From the NCBI RefSeq assembly GCF_048595215.1, contig NZ_JBMDWJ010000214.1, positions 1 through 27,791 on the forward strand: a DNA stretch of 27,791 bases, in the 5' to 3' direction. Within the stretch, counting starts at the first letter, position 1. The number at the start of each line of letters is the position of its first letter. The notes beneath the pieces were generated by a model. That model was given only the letters and a program-made list of their open reading frames with translations, ran no database searches and was not told the origin of the DNA. This DNA is from Siphonobacter sp048595215 (GTDB lineage: Bacteria; Bacteroidota; Bacteroidia; Cytophagales; Spirosomataceae). Of this stretch, positions 7,693 through 14,986 are shown in pieces. Position numbers and translations under genes: made by a program.

Positions 7693-9759
7693 TTAAGGCT
7701 TAGCATCCGAAATCCAGATATTCTCCGTTCCGTACGTGGTCGGTTTGTCGCTGGCTTCGATCACCAGTTTACCCCCTCCGGTTAGTTCCTCGTGCGTGAG
7801 CCAGAGTCGCTTTAAATCTTTGCCGTTCAGGGTTACCCGCTGAATGTATCGCCGATGATTGGAAAAATTAGGCACGCTGATTTCCAGGTTTTTCGATGGA
7901 AGCCGAATGGTGATTTTTCTGAATAAAGGAACGTTCAGGTAATAGATGGGTTCGCCCACCAGCGGCTGCTGAATGCCCAATGCCGTCAGTACAAACCAGC
8001 CCGACATGGCTCCGGCGTCGTCATCCATCGTGCGTACCAGAGCTTTGGGTTCGTTCTTGTAAATGCGGTCAATGTGGGCTCCAATCCCGCGACTGTTATC
8101 ATTAAAGTAATACTGCACGACCGTATCGACGGCCAGTTGCTGCACGAGCTGCTGATACTTCCAGGGTTTGTCACTGGCGTAGTACAGCGTCGGCGACTGC
8201 AAATCGGGTTCGTTGGCCCGGTTGAAATAATGGTTGTCAAAAAAGTCGTCGAGTTGCTCGGTGAAGGCCTTCCGGCCGCCCGCCAGTTGTACCAGACCCG
8301 TGACATCAAACGGGACCGACCAGCGGTACTGCCGGATGGTGCCCTGGTACATACTGCGAGCCGACATGCGGTCTACATCGGACTTGCTCAGGTCTTTGAA
8401 TTCCTTTTCCCATAAGGGACGATACGCCTGGGATTTACGCAGGAAATGCTCGGACAGGGGTTTTTCGTGCAAACCCTCGAAGAGTTTTCCCATCGTCCAC
8501 AGATCATAGGACGCTTCCAGAAATTTATCCGGCTTGCTAAAGTCAAAACGGGCCGTATCCGCCAGCAGGGCCTGCCGGATAGCGGGTACATCCAGCGTAT
8601 ACCCTTTCCGGACGGCATCCAACAGGACCACCGCCGCGTGCTCGGTACGCACGGAATTGGCGGGTTCGGTAGGCCCCGCAAAATCATGCTTGCCGTAGCG
8701 ATACAGATTAGCAATGGAATGAGTAATATCCTGGTAGATGCGAGGATACAGCAGAGCCAGCAGGGGCAGCTGCGTTTTGTAGTTATCCCAGATGGCCCAG
8801 CCGTGGTACCGGGGGCTGGTAGCTTCGTGAATTTTTCCGTCCGTACCCCGAAAACGGCCATCGGTTTCCGAAATCCGGAAGGGTGACTGCATGGTTCGGT
8901 ACAACAGCGAGTAAAAAAGCGAAGTGCGGTCTTTAGGGCCTTCTACCTGAACAGTACCCAGCAGGTCGTTCCAGGCGGCAGTGGATTGCTGGAGCAGGGA
9001 CGCGTACGTCTGCGTAGCTCCCTGTTGAAGGCGTTGCTCGGCAGCGTCCGGATCGACCGCCGAAAAGGCGATGCGTACCGGAACCTGACGCGTCTTGGGC
9101 GACAGATGGGCGACGAGGATGTGGTTGGATTCCTCCGTCCAGGTAGCGGTAGTACCCAGGTCCAGGGCGTAATAGATGGTATACGTGCCCACGTGACAGG
9201 TCGTTTTGGCCTGAATCCATCCCGACACCCGTGATCCGTTCAGAGTATGCTGTTCGCCGACGAAGGCCCGGTTAAAGGTATGCCCCAGATCGAGCCGAAA
9301 GCCTTTAGCTCCTTCGGGGAAGGTGTATTCGGACAAGCCCTCATTCTGTAGAACGGTCGCTTTCATACGTATGCCGTTCGTAAATGAGATGGCATACTGA
9401 CCGGGTTGGGCGGTATCGGAAACCTTACGGAGCGGCTTGCCGTCGTCCTGCTTACCCAAAAAGGGTTTCAGCAAAAGTAGTCCACCGCTGCCCTGACAAC
9501 CCACGCCTTCAAAGCGATTGTGCGTAAAACCGAGTACATCCTTCGCCAGATATTCGTAGCCCGTGTGCGTAGCGGGTACCGTAAGCGGCAGAATACTTAA
9601 CTGACTAAAGGGAGAGGTCGCCGCCGGGGATAGCTGCCCATGATCGCCGGAAGACCCCAGAAACACATTCACCTGATTACGTTGGGCAAAAGCCCCCAGG
9701 TGCCACACGGAGCACCACACCAACAGGAAACACTTCAGGCCAAGCCTGTAATACTTCAT
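7693..9759 (-). CDS. GH92 family glycosidase (alpha-mannosidase-like) with altered catalytic acid
   Basis: GH92 enzymes are calcium-dependent, inverting exo-alpha-mannosidases; a few act on mannose-1-phosphate diesters. I start at the ATG ending at 9759 because it opens the signal peptide (MKYYRLGLKCF, ending 'LGAFAQ'). This gives 688 residues, slightly short for the family (about 720-780). N-terminal beta-sandwich: 'GFTHNRFEGVGCQG'. The (alpha/alpha)6 catalytic part shows 'YHGWAIWDNYKTQLPLLALL', 'YRWSVPFDVTGLVQLAGG', 'NEPDLQSP' and 'MDDDAGAMSGWFVLTALG' (Asp579-581, candidate base residues). At the expected catalytic acid, in the 'Y-E-G...Y.W' motif, it has Gln472 ('MYQG', codon CAG), and the usual 'EPSHH' is 'EPDLQ'. 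No SusC/D or other glycan genes are adjacent. The signal peptide indicates periplasm or beyond. Family is sure; substrate is open. Confidence 0.92.
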   Translation of the reverse strand: MKYYRLGLKCFLLVWCSVWHLGAFAQRNQVNVFLGSSGDHGQLSPAATSPFSQLSILPLTVPATHTGYEYLAKDVLGFTHNRFEGVGCQGSGGLLLLKPFLGKQDDGKPLRKVSDTAQPGQYAISFTNGIRMKATVLQNEGLSEYTFPEGAKGFRLDLGHTFNRAFVGEQHTLNGSRVSGWIQAKTTCHVGTYTIYYALDLGTTATWTEESNHILVAHLSPKTRQVPVRIAFSAVDPDAAEQRLQQGATQTYASLLQQSTAAWNDLLGTVQVEGPKDRTSLFYSLLYRTMQSPFRISETDGRFRGTDGKIHEATSPRYHGWAIWDNYKTQLPLLALLYPRIYQDITHSIANLYRYGKHDFAGPTEPANSVRTEHAAVVLLDAVRKGYTLDVPAIRQALLADTARFDFSKPDKFLEASYDLWTMGKLFEGLHEKPLSEHFLRKSQAYRPLWEKEFKDLSKSDVDRMSARSMYQGTIRQYRWSVPFDVTGLVQLAGGRKAFTEQLDDFFDNHYFNRANEPDLQSPTLYYASDKPWKYQQLVQQLAVDTVVQYYFNDNSRGIGAHIDRIYKNEPKALVRTMDDDAGAMSGWFVLTALGIQQPLVGEPIYYLNVPLFRKITIRLPSKNLEISVPNFSNHRRYIQRVTLNGKDLKRLWLTHEELTGGGKLVIEASDKPTTYGTENIWISDAKP

Positions 9760-9963
9760 TCGAAAAGGAAAAAGAGACATACGTACGCGAAATAATGCTG
9801 ATCAATGGTATAAGATCCTGGTCAAGCAGAAGCGTATTGATTAGGTAAGGGAGGAAAGACCAAATCGGCCCATTTCCCATTTAAAGGAATTTGAAGGGGC
9901 AAAAAACGGGGTTGGGGGGCAGTTTACAAAACTTTTGGTGTGACGAAAGTATGAAGATTGAAA

Positions 9964-9998
9964 AACAAAAAAGCCCACTTCAGCTGAAGCAGGCTTTA
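9964..9998 (-). terminator. Intrinsic terminator of the tRNA-Arg pair
   Basis: Read leftward just after the second tRNA, AAGCC-TG-CTTCAG pairs with CTGAAG-TG-GGCTT, followed by a T-rich run (TTTTTTGTTTTT). It ends the minus-strand tRNA transcript. Confidence 0.8.
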
Positions 9999-10000
9999 AG

Positions 10001-10074
10001 TGGTCGCGTAGGGATTCGAACCCCAAACCTTCTGATCCGTAGTCAGATGCTCTATCCAATTGAGCTACGCAACC
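10001..10074 (-). tRNA. tRNA-Arg (anticodon ACG), copy 2
   Basis: The cloverleaf is complete: acceptor GGTTGCG/CGCGACC, D arm GCTC...GAGC, anticodon stem TCTGA/TCAGA with loop CTACGGA (anticodon at 10038-10040), T arm TGGGG-TTCGAAT-CCCTA, discriminator A. CCA is not encoded. It is 74 nt and identical to the copy at 10134-10207. The A34 would normally be edited to inosine to read CGU/CGC/CGA. Confidence 0.97.
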
Positions 10075-10133
10075 GATACTCGATTACTGTTTTGGAATGT
10101 CGGACGGGTGGTGTAACCATTTTCCAACGGTAG

Positions 10134-10207
10134 TGGTCGCGTAGGGATTCGAACCCCAAACCTTCTGATCCGTAGTCAGATGCTCTATCCAATTGAGCTA
10201 CGCAACC
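10134..10207 (-). tRNA. tRNA-Arg (anticodon ACG), copy 1
   Basis: 74 nt, the same sequence and structure as the copy 59 bp downstream (anticodon at 10171-10173, no encoded CCA). It is nearest the promoter. The spacer has no TAnnTTTG box, so both copies are probably processed from one transcript. Confidence 0.97.
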
Positions 10208-10251
10208 GTCCTTTGATCGTTTGATACTGGGTATCTTTCCGATCGGGAATG

Positions 10252-10282
10252 CAAAAGTAGTGACTTCAAGAGGCTTTGTCAA
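10252..10282 (-). promoter_or_regulatory. Bacteroidota-type promoter of the tRNA-Arg pair
   Basis: On the minus strand TTG (10282-10280, followed by ACA) lies 20 bp before TACTTTTG (10259-10252), matching the Bacteroidota primary-sigma pattern TTG-N19-21-TAnnTTTG. Transcription would start about 35-40 bp before the first tRNA. Confidence 0.75.
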
Positions 10283-10311
10283 GCTTTCCCCGCAGCCTTT
10301 TTTTAAATAAT

Positions 10312-11454
10312 TTACTTTTTGCTGAGTTTCAGGGCGTTGGTATAATGGTCAATAATGCGTTTGCTCCGCAGGTACCGACCCACGTTGAACGCATCATAAT
10401 TCGCCGCGGTCGGTTCCACGCTACTGACCATGACGTAGTTTGAAGCGTGAATGAACTGGTTTTCGCCCAGCCACATCGCCACGTGTACCACCTTCTCCGT
10501 GCCGTCCTCGTTGTGTTTCCCAAAGAACAGCAAATCACCGGGCCGTAACTTCGCCCAGTCTTTCTCCGCATCAACCAGCAGACCGGAATGTACCTGCTGG
10601 GAAGCGTCCCGGGGGAGTTGAACACCGTTAAGGAAGTATACCATCTTTGTAAATCCACTGCAATCGACTCCTTTAAACGAAGTACCGCCCCAGAGGTAGG
10701 GTAGTCCCATCAGTTTTTTGGACGTATTCACCAGCGACGCTTCCGAAATCCGCACCGAAGCCAACCAGTCGGTGTAAAAACGGGCGTCGATCTTTTTGAT
10801 ATACGCTTTCCGGCCATCGGGGTACGCTACTTCGTAAAACGAACCCTTCTCGCCTTTGTACGCCAGCAAATCGCCAGCCACAATATCGGATACCGTCTGA
10901 CTGCCCGTATTCGGCTCACTGTACGTAAATCCGTAGGGCGTCAGGTACAAAAGCTTGCGGGTCTTCTCCCAGGCTTCGGCCTCGGCTTTCGTAACCAGTT
11001 GGATGGAGCCATGATCAACCCAGGAAATGTACTGGTCGGGCGTCTGGACGCGGTACCAGCCATTTTCCTGTTCGTAGACGTTCAATGGCGTACCCAGCAG
11101 GGCCTGCGTCGCCAGTTCGGCCGCGTGTTTGGGAGCGGAACGAATGTTACACACCGAAACGCGAACGATGGCCTGCGTTTTCTCACCCAGTTCGGCGGAG
11201 GGCAGTACCTGAATATCGTCCTCTACCGAAGTGCCCGCGGCTTTCAGTTCAGCGAGCAGGGCCTGATGGGCTTCCGGACTGCTAGTCTTACCCCTTACGT
11301 GCCCGTCTTCGGTTGCTTCTACTTGAAAAATGACGGTTCGTTTATCGGGGGCATACTGCTGCTGGACTTTGGTAATAATCTCGTTCATCGGGGTATGCTG
11401 AGCCATCGCGGACCATGCGGTCAGGCAAAGACCCAGGGTTAGGATTTTCTTCAT
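10312..11454 (-). CDS. NlpC/P60 family cell-wall peptidase with SH3-like domains
   Basis: Secreted cysteine peptidase (family C40) expected to cut D-Glu-diamino-acid bonds in peptidoglycan peptides. The 380-residue product has a signal peptide (MKKILTLGLC...WSAMAQ) and an N-terminal extension. A bacterial SH3 domain follows (about 97-155: 'VCNIRSAPKHAAELATQALLG', 'NGWYRVQTPDQYISWV'), then a second SH3-like domain (about 165-225). The catalytic domain runs from about 240: Cys265 in 'GVDCSGF', His324 in 'VHVAMWLG', His336 in 'FIHAS'. This order is that of YkfC-like gamma-D-glutamyl-L-diamino-acid endopeptidases. It is the last gene of a likely three-gene operon, 51 bp after the PLP enzyme; the dipeptide epimerase at the head acts on the L-Ala-Glu part of the same peptides. 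Exact bond specificity is inferred. Confidence 0.92.
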   Translation of the reverse strand: MKKILTLGLCLTAWSAMAQHTPMNEIITKVQQQYAPDKRTVIFQVEATEDGHVRGKTSSPEAHQALLAELKAAGTSVEDDIQVLPSAELGEKTQAIVRVSVCNIRSAPKHAAELATQALLGTPLNVYEQENGWYRVQTPDQYISWVDHGSIQLVTKAEAEAWEKTRKLLYLTPYGFTYSEPNTGSQTVSDIVAGDLLAYKGEKGSFYEVAYPDGRKAYIKKIDARFYTDWLASVRISEASLVNTSKKLMGLPYLWGGTSFKGVDCSGFTKMVYFLNGVQLPRDASQQVHSGLLVDAEKDWAKLRPGDLLFFGKHNEDGTEKVVHVAMWLGENQFIHASNYVMVSSVEPTAANYDAFNVGRYLRSKRIIDHYTNALKLSKK

Positions 11455-11505
11455 CAGTTCAAAAAAGATAAGAAGGACGGCATCGCCTACGCAAGGCCAA
11501 CGATG

Positions 11506-12597
11506 TTAAGCTTCCGTCTGTTCACTCGCTACACTGGCCCTGACTTCGTACGCTCGACAGGCCGCTGCCATACGGCTAATATCCGAAGGCTCGTGCAGGG
11601 GCGTAATGACCAGCCGCGTAATGGCGGGATCATTGGGGCCGGGGTAGGGGAAGCAGGCCGTTAGAATCCCCGCTTCGCGTAGATACTCGTGCAGGCCGGG
11701 TTGCGTCGTAGTAAAGGCCGGATACGCCGGAAGCCAGTGAAAAAGCTGTATCGACGGTCCCAGTTCTTCAACAAACTGATCCACCCGCTGGCTAAGCAAC
11801 TGATGGGCTTCTTGGTACAGCTCCAGAGACTGCGTGAACGCCCAGAGGTTGGCTGGATTTGCCGGACTGGCTCCACTAAACATCGGGAAGTGGCGGATTG
11901 CCTCCATCACCTCGACGGATCCAACCAGTACGCCCGCCGGTACGCTCAGGGCTTTATTCAGGGAAGCGACGTATAACAGTCGTACGTTCGTGGGTGCGGA
12001 CAATTGCGAATAAATCCCCCGGCCCTGAGAAAACACCCCTAGACCGTGCGAATCGTCGACCACGACCGTAATCCGGGCATCGGTGGGCAAGTGATTCATC
12101 CAGTCGAAGGGAACCAGCCGGGTATGCGGCGAACCCACGGAATCAGTCACGATCACTACTTCCGGTGCCTGCGACTGCCGAATGCGTTCGGGCAGCTCAG
12201 CAAACCAGGTTTCGTACGATTCCGTGGCGGGAAGGAAATCATCCGCCCAAAGAGCCGGGTGAACGTTGGGTGCGTATAAAACCAGCACGCCCGGCTGCGA
12301 AAAGGTTAACCATTTCATGAGCACCTGTCCCGCCATCATGCCCGACGAAACGGTCAGGGCTGCCGGAGCACCCATCCATTGAGCGAGTACGCGTTCGGCT
12401 TCTTCGTAAATCGCCAGGCGAAGCGTATTATTCCGGGAGCTGCCCCAGTTGATGCCCACCCGACGGATGCCCTCCAGTACTCGCTCAATGAAGACCGGAT
12501 TTCGGCTCATGCCCAGGTACGAAGTGCCGCTGCACCAGAGGTATTCCCGCTGGTCGAGTACGACGGTTCGCCCCGGAAGTTCGTCCGTATAAAACAT
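11506..12597 (-). CDS. PLP-dependent aminotransferase-fold enzyme, alpha-oxoamine synthase-like
   Basis: Fold-type I PLP enzyme of the class II aminotransferase / alpha-oxoamine synthase group (BioF, Kbl, CqsA relatives). The 363-residue product shows 'SGTSYLGM' and 'GSSRNNTL' near the N-terminus, the cofactor-binding 'VVVDDSHGLGVFS' (Asp181-Asp182-Ser-His184), and the Schiff-base lysine Lys215 in 'YVASLNKALSVPAG'. Family members usually have about 385-400 residues, so it is slightly short. No signal peptide, so cytoplasmic. It lies 44 bp after a dipeptide epimerase gene and 51 bp before an NlpC/P60 peptidase gene, on the same strand. No biotin gene is near, so I do not call it bioF. It may act on an amino acid released by murein peptide breakdown, but that is inference from context alone. 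Confidence 0.85.
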   Translation of the reverse strand: MFYTDELPGRTVVLDQREYLWCSGTSYLGMSRNPVFIERVLEGIRRVGINWGSSRNNTLRLAIYEEAERVLAQWMGAPAALTVSSGMMAGQVLMKWLTFSQPGVLVLYAPNVHPALWADDFLPATESYETWFAELPERIRQSQAPEVVIVTDSVGSPHTRLVPFDWMNHLPTDARITVVVDDSHGLGVFSQGRGIYSQLSAPTNVRLLYVASLNKALSVPAGVLVGSVEVMEAIRHFPMFSGASPANPANLWAFTQSLELYQEAHQLLSQRVDQFVEELGPSIQLFHWLPAYPAFTTTQPGLHEYLREAGILTACFPYPGPNDPAITRLVITPLHEPSDISRMAAACRAYEVRASVASEQTEA

Positions 12598-12641
12598 AAA
12601 CGTTACATTTAAATCCTACGAATGCTTGCTCTGAAACCGTG

Positions 12642-13661
12642 TTAGCGATTCAATAAGCGGGCTCCCGTACCATTTTCTTCGGCGTAAATCACCTTGCCGT
12701 ATTCAATCGATACACCCGTGGACAAATCGTCGTCAACGAGCAGAATGCCGTCCATATCCACGTAATCGAGCAAAGGCAACAACTGGGCAATGGCCGAGCA
12801 GCCAATGTTCGATTCGGTCATGCAACCCACCATCACCTTCAGGCCCAGTTGGCGGGCGTGGGCAATCATGCGGCGGGCGGGCGTCAGGCCTCCACACTTC
12901 ATCAGTTTGATGTTGATGCCGTGAAAAAAGCCGTAACAACGGGCTACGTCGGCTTCTACAATACAGCTTTCGTCGGCAATCAGTGGCAGGGCTGATTCTT
13001 CAAATACCCGTTTCATGCCTTCCCAGTTGGTGGCTTTCATGGGCTGTTCGATGAATTCAACACCCAGTTCTTTCAACGCCTGCGAGTTTTGAAGCGTCTC
13101 TTCCACATCCCAGGCCGTATTGGCATCTACCCGAAATACCGCATCCGTGTGCTTGCGTAGTTCCTGAATGATGGCAATATCTTCCTTAGTACCCAGCTTG
13201 ACTTTGTAGAGCGGGAAGGGCATTTCCTTCATCTTCTCCACCATCTTTTCCAGGGTATCCATACCGATGGTATAGTCGGTGATGGGATTATGGGAAGGGT
13301 CCAGTCCCCAGACCTCGTACAGTTTTTTGCCCGCTTTTTTCGCGTACAAATCGTTGTAGGCCACATCCAGTGCACACAAGGCGAAGGGATGGTCGTTACG
13401 CAAATGCGGCTCGATGAAGTCGAAAAATTCTTCGGGCGTACCACCCGCGTAGTTTTCGATGAGCGTACGTACGCCTTCCAACTGAGCCTTCATGCCCTCG
13501 ATGTAAACGCCGTAATAGGTGGTTTCAGTAGCCTCGCCGTAGCCGGAAAACTCGCCGTCCTGAAGTTCAACAATGAGCGTAGGTTGCTCGTTTCGGGATT
13601 CGTGGGTAATCGTGAACGTGTGGCGGAGCCGCAACGTATGAGCGTGAAGAAGCAGTTTCAA
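12642..13661 (-). CDS. L-Ala-D/L-Glu (dipeptide) epimerase
   Basis: Enolase-superfamily enzyme that interconverts L-Ala-D-Glu and L-Ala-L-Glu so that murein dipeptides can be degraded. From a TTG start at 13661 the protein has 339 residues and begins 'MKLLLHAHTLRLRHTFTI', as family members do; longer in-frame starts add a hydrophobic, unrelated leader. Active-site signature: Lys153-x-Lys155 in 'YKVKLG' and Lys255 in 'IKLMKCGG' as the two acid/base lysines; Asp179 ('RVDANTAW'), Glu205 ('FIEQP') and Asp230 ('IADES') as magnesium ligands; and the 'DMDG' motif near residue 292 typical of dipeptide epimerases. It heads an operon with a PLP enzyme and an NlpC/P60 peptidase, which supports the murein-peptide role. 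No exact TAnnTTTG box was found upstream. Confidence 0.92.
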   Translation of the reverse strand: MKLLLHAHTLRLRHTFTITHESRNEQPTLIVELQDGEFSGYGEATETTYYGVYIEGMKAQLEGVRTLIENYAGGTPEEFFDFIEPHLRNDHPFALCALDVAYNDLYAKKAGKKLYEVWGLDPSHNPITDYTIGMDTLEKMVEKMKEMPFPLYKVKLGTKEDIAIIQELRKHTDAVFRVDANTAWDVEETLQNSQALKELGVEFIEQPMKATNWEGMKRVFEESALPLIADESCIVEADVARCYGFFHGINIKLMKCGGLTPARRMIAHARQLGLKVMVGCMTESNIGCSAIAQLLPLLDYVDMDGILLVDDDLSTGVSIEYGKVIYAEENGTGARLLNR

Positions 13662-13879
13662 TGGAATAGAAGGATAAAAGACGAATAGAAATAAGCAGTA
13701 GTTAGACCCCGGACTCAAGCTTTCGTTTAAGACCTGAATGGCATTTACTAGGGAACAAAATTGTGCAATTTTATTGAAAGGGGAGGTATTATTTGGTATT
13801 TACTTGATTTGTACGATGCTTTCTTTGGAAGATACAAAAGGCATTGAAGTTGAACTTCTGAGAATCAGAATCATTCCCG

Positions 13880-13887
13880 TATTTTTG
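13880..13887 (+). promoter_or_regulatory. Candidate -7 box for the endonuclease/phosphatase-fold gene
   Basis: TATTTTTG fits the Bacteroidota TAnnTTTG consensus, 52 bp before the GTG start. The -33 region has CTG (13858-13860) with 19-bp spacing instead of TTG, so the match is partial. Confidence 0.45.
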
Positions 13888-13939
13888 TGAAAATCAAACG
13901 TCTTATTCCTTCCCTCCGCCATAATTAATCATTGAACTC

Positions 13940-14911
13940 GTGAAAACTATCGAAAGTCCGATTCCCATTCAAAACCGAAAAGCTGAAAAACAATTTCATT
14001 TCTGGCAGTCTGTTGTCGCCTTTTGCACGTACGCTTTGTTGCTGGTATGCCTACTGGGGCGTCTGGGGAGCTACTTCTTTTTCTTCGAGTTGTTCAGCCA
14101 CTTTTCTGCCCAGTGTCTGGCCATTGCCGGATTCCTGTTCGTCTACTGGATTCTTTTTCGGAACCGACTGTACGCGGTGGCCTTATTTAGTGTCCTGCTG
14201 AATGCCTGGCTGGTACTGCCCTGGGTGACGAGTAAGACCCCGGCGGCGGAGCCGGCCGATTTGCGAATCATGCATACCAATGTGCTCTTTACGAATCAGG
14301 AGTACGACGCCATCCTGGAAAGCATTCGCCACGAAAACGCCGACATTGTACTTATTGCCGAGGCTACGCCACCCTTATTCCAACAATTTCGGCAGCAACT
14401 GCATCGTGAGTATCCGTATGGCTATCTGGTGTATTCGAAAACGCATTGTTACGTGGCCATCGGCAGCCGAACCCCCCTGCGTGTCAACCACGCCGCGGTG
14501 ACTGCCAATCGGATGTTGCACGTGCATACCACCGTGAAGGGCCGTGAAATAGCCCTGATTTCAGTACATCCGAAGACGCCCCTGAATCCAACCTGGTTTG
14601 AAAGCCGGAACGAACGACTGCAATACGCATTTGATCAGGCGGCGAAGGAATCCGTCCCGACAATTCTGGCGGGCGATTTTAACGTCAGTGTGTTCTCGCC
14701 CGTGTACCGTTCGCTGGTGGCGTCTTCGGGGATGCAGGCTTCCCGTAAGGGGTTTGGCATCAGCCCAACGTACCGCAATGGCTACGGCCCCCTGATGATT
14801 CCCATCGACCACGTGCTGACCAACAAAGGCTTCCGAACGGTAGGTTTCCGTACCTTGGATATGAAGGAGTCCGATCACAAAGCCATCGTAGCGGATCTTA
14901 AATTTCAGTAA
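13940..14911 (+). CDS. Membrane-anchored endonuclease/exonuclease/phosphatase-fold protein
   Basis: A 323-residue product from a GTG start. The first 100 residues carry about three hydrophobic segments (about 24-40, 43-70, 78-96). A complete endonuclease/exonuclease/phosphatase domain follows: Asn114 ('MHTNVLF'), Glu141 ('VLIAEATPP'), His210 ('ISVHPKTPL'), Asp246 and Asn248 ('LAGDFNVS'), Asp290-His291 ('PIDHVLTN'), Asp312-His313 ('ESDHKAIV'). All metal and catalytic positions of the DNase I / exonuclease III fold are present. In bacteria this arrangement is usually annotated only as 'endonuclease/exonuclease/phosphatase family'; the true substrate (DNA, phospholipid or nucleotide) is unknown. 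The catalytic side is probably outside the cytoplasm, judging from related proteins. It is a single-gene unit between two intergenic control regions. Confidence 0.9.
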   Translation: MKTIESPIPIQNRKAEKQFHFWQSVVAFCTYALLLVCLLGRLGSYFFFFELFSHFSAQCLAIAGFLFVYWILFRNRLYAVALFSVLLNAWLVLPWVTSKTPAAEPADLRIMHTNVLFTNQEYDAILESIRHENADIVLIAEATPPLFQQFRQQLHREYPYGYLVYSKTHCYVAIGSRTPLRVNHAAVTANRMLHVHTTVKGREIALISVHPKTPLNPTWFESRNERLQYAFDQAAKESVPTILAGDFNVSVFSPVYRSLVASSGMQASRKGFGISPTYRNGYGPLMIPIDHVLTNKGFRTVGFRTLDMKESDHKAIVADLKFQ

Positions 14912-14922
14912 GCCCGGTAAAA

Positions 14923-14951
14923 GGAAAAACCCCAATACAGGGGCTTTTTCC
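14923..14951. terminator. Bidirectional terminator between convergent genes
   Basis: GGAAAAACCCC (14923-14933) pairs with GGGG-C-TTTTTCC (14940-14951) with one bulged C. A/T runs flank both arms. It serves the plus-strand EEP gene and the minus-strand lipoprotein. Confidence 0.75.
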
Positions 14952-14986
14952 GTAATAGAGCAGATAGGAAGCGTTGAAAACCAATA

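Noticed and set aside
8446..8886. 146-codon plus-strand ORF inside the GH92 gene
   Set aside because: It is antisense to conserved GH92 motifs and has no protein-family character.
10001..10207. Tandem tRNA-Arg repeat as a possible integration (att) site
   Set aside because: No integrase, no partial tRNA copy at a distance and no compositional change nearby; the repeat is simply two full tRNA genes.
11506..12597. Calling the PLP enzyme bioF
   Set aside because: It is shorter than BioF, has no biotin genes nearby, and sits in a murein-peptide operon; only the fold-level assignment is supported.
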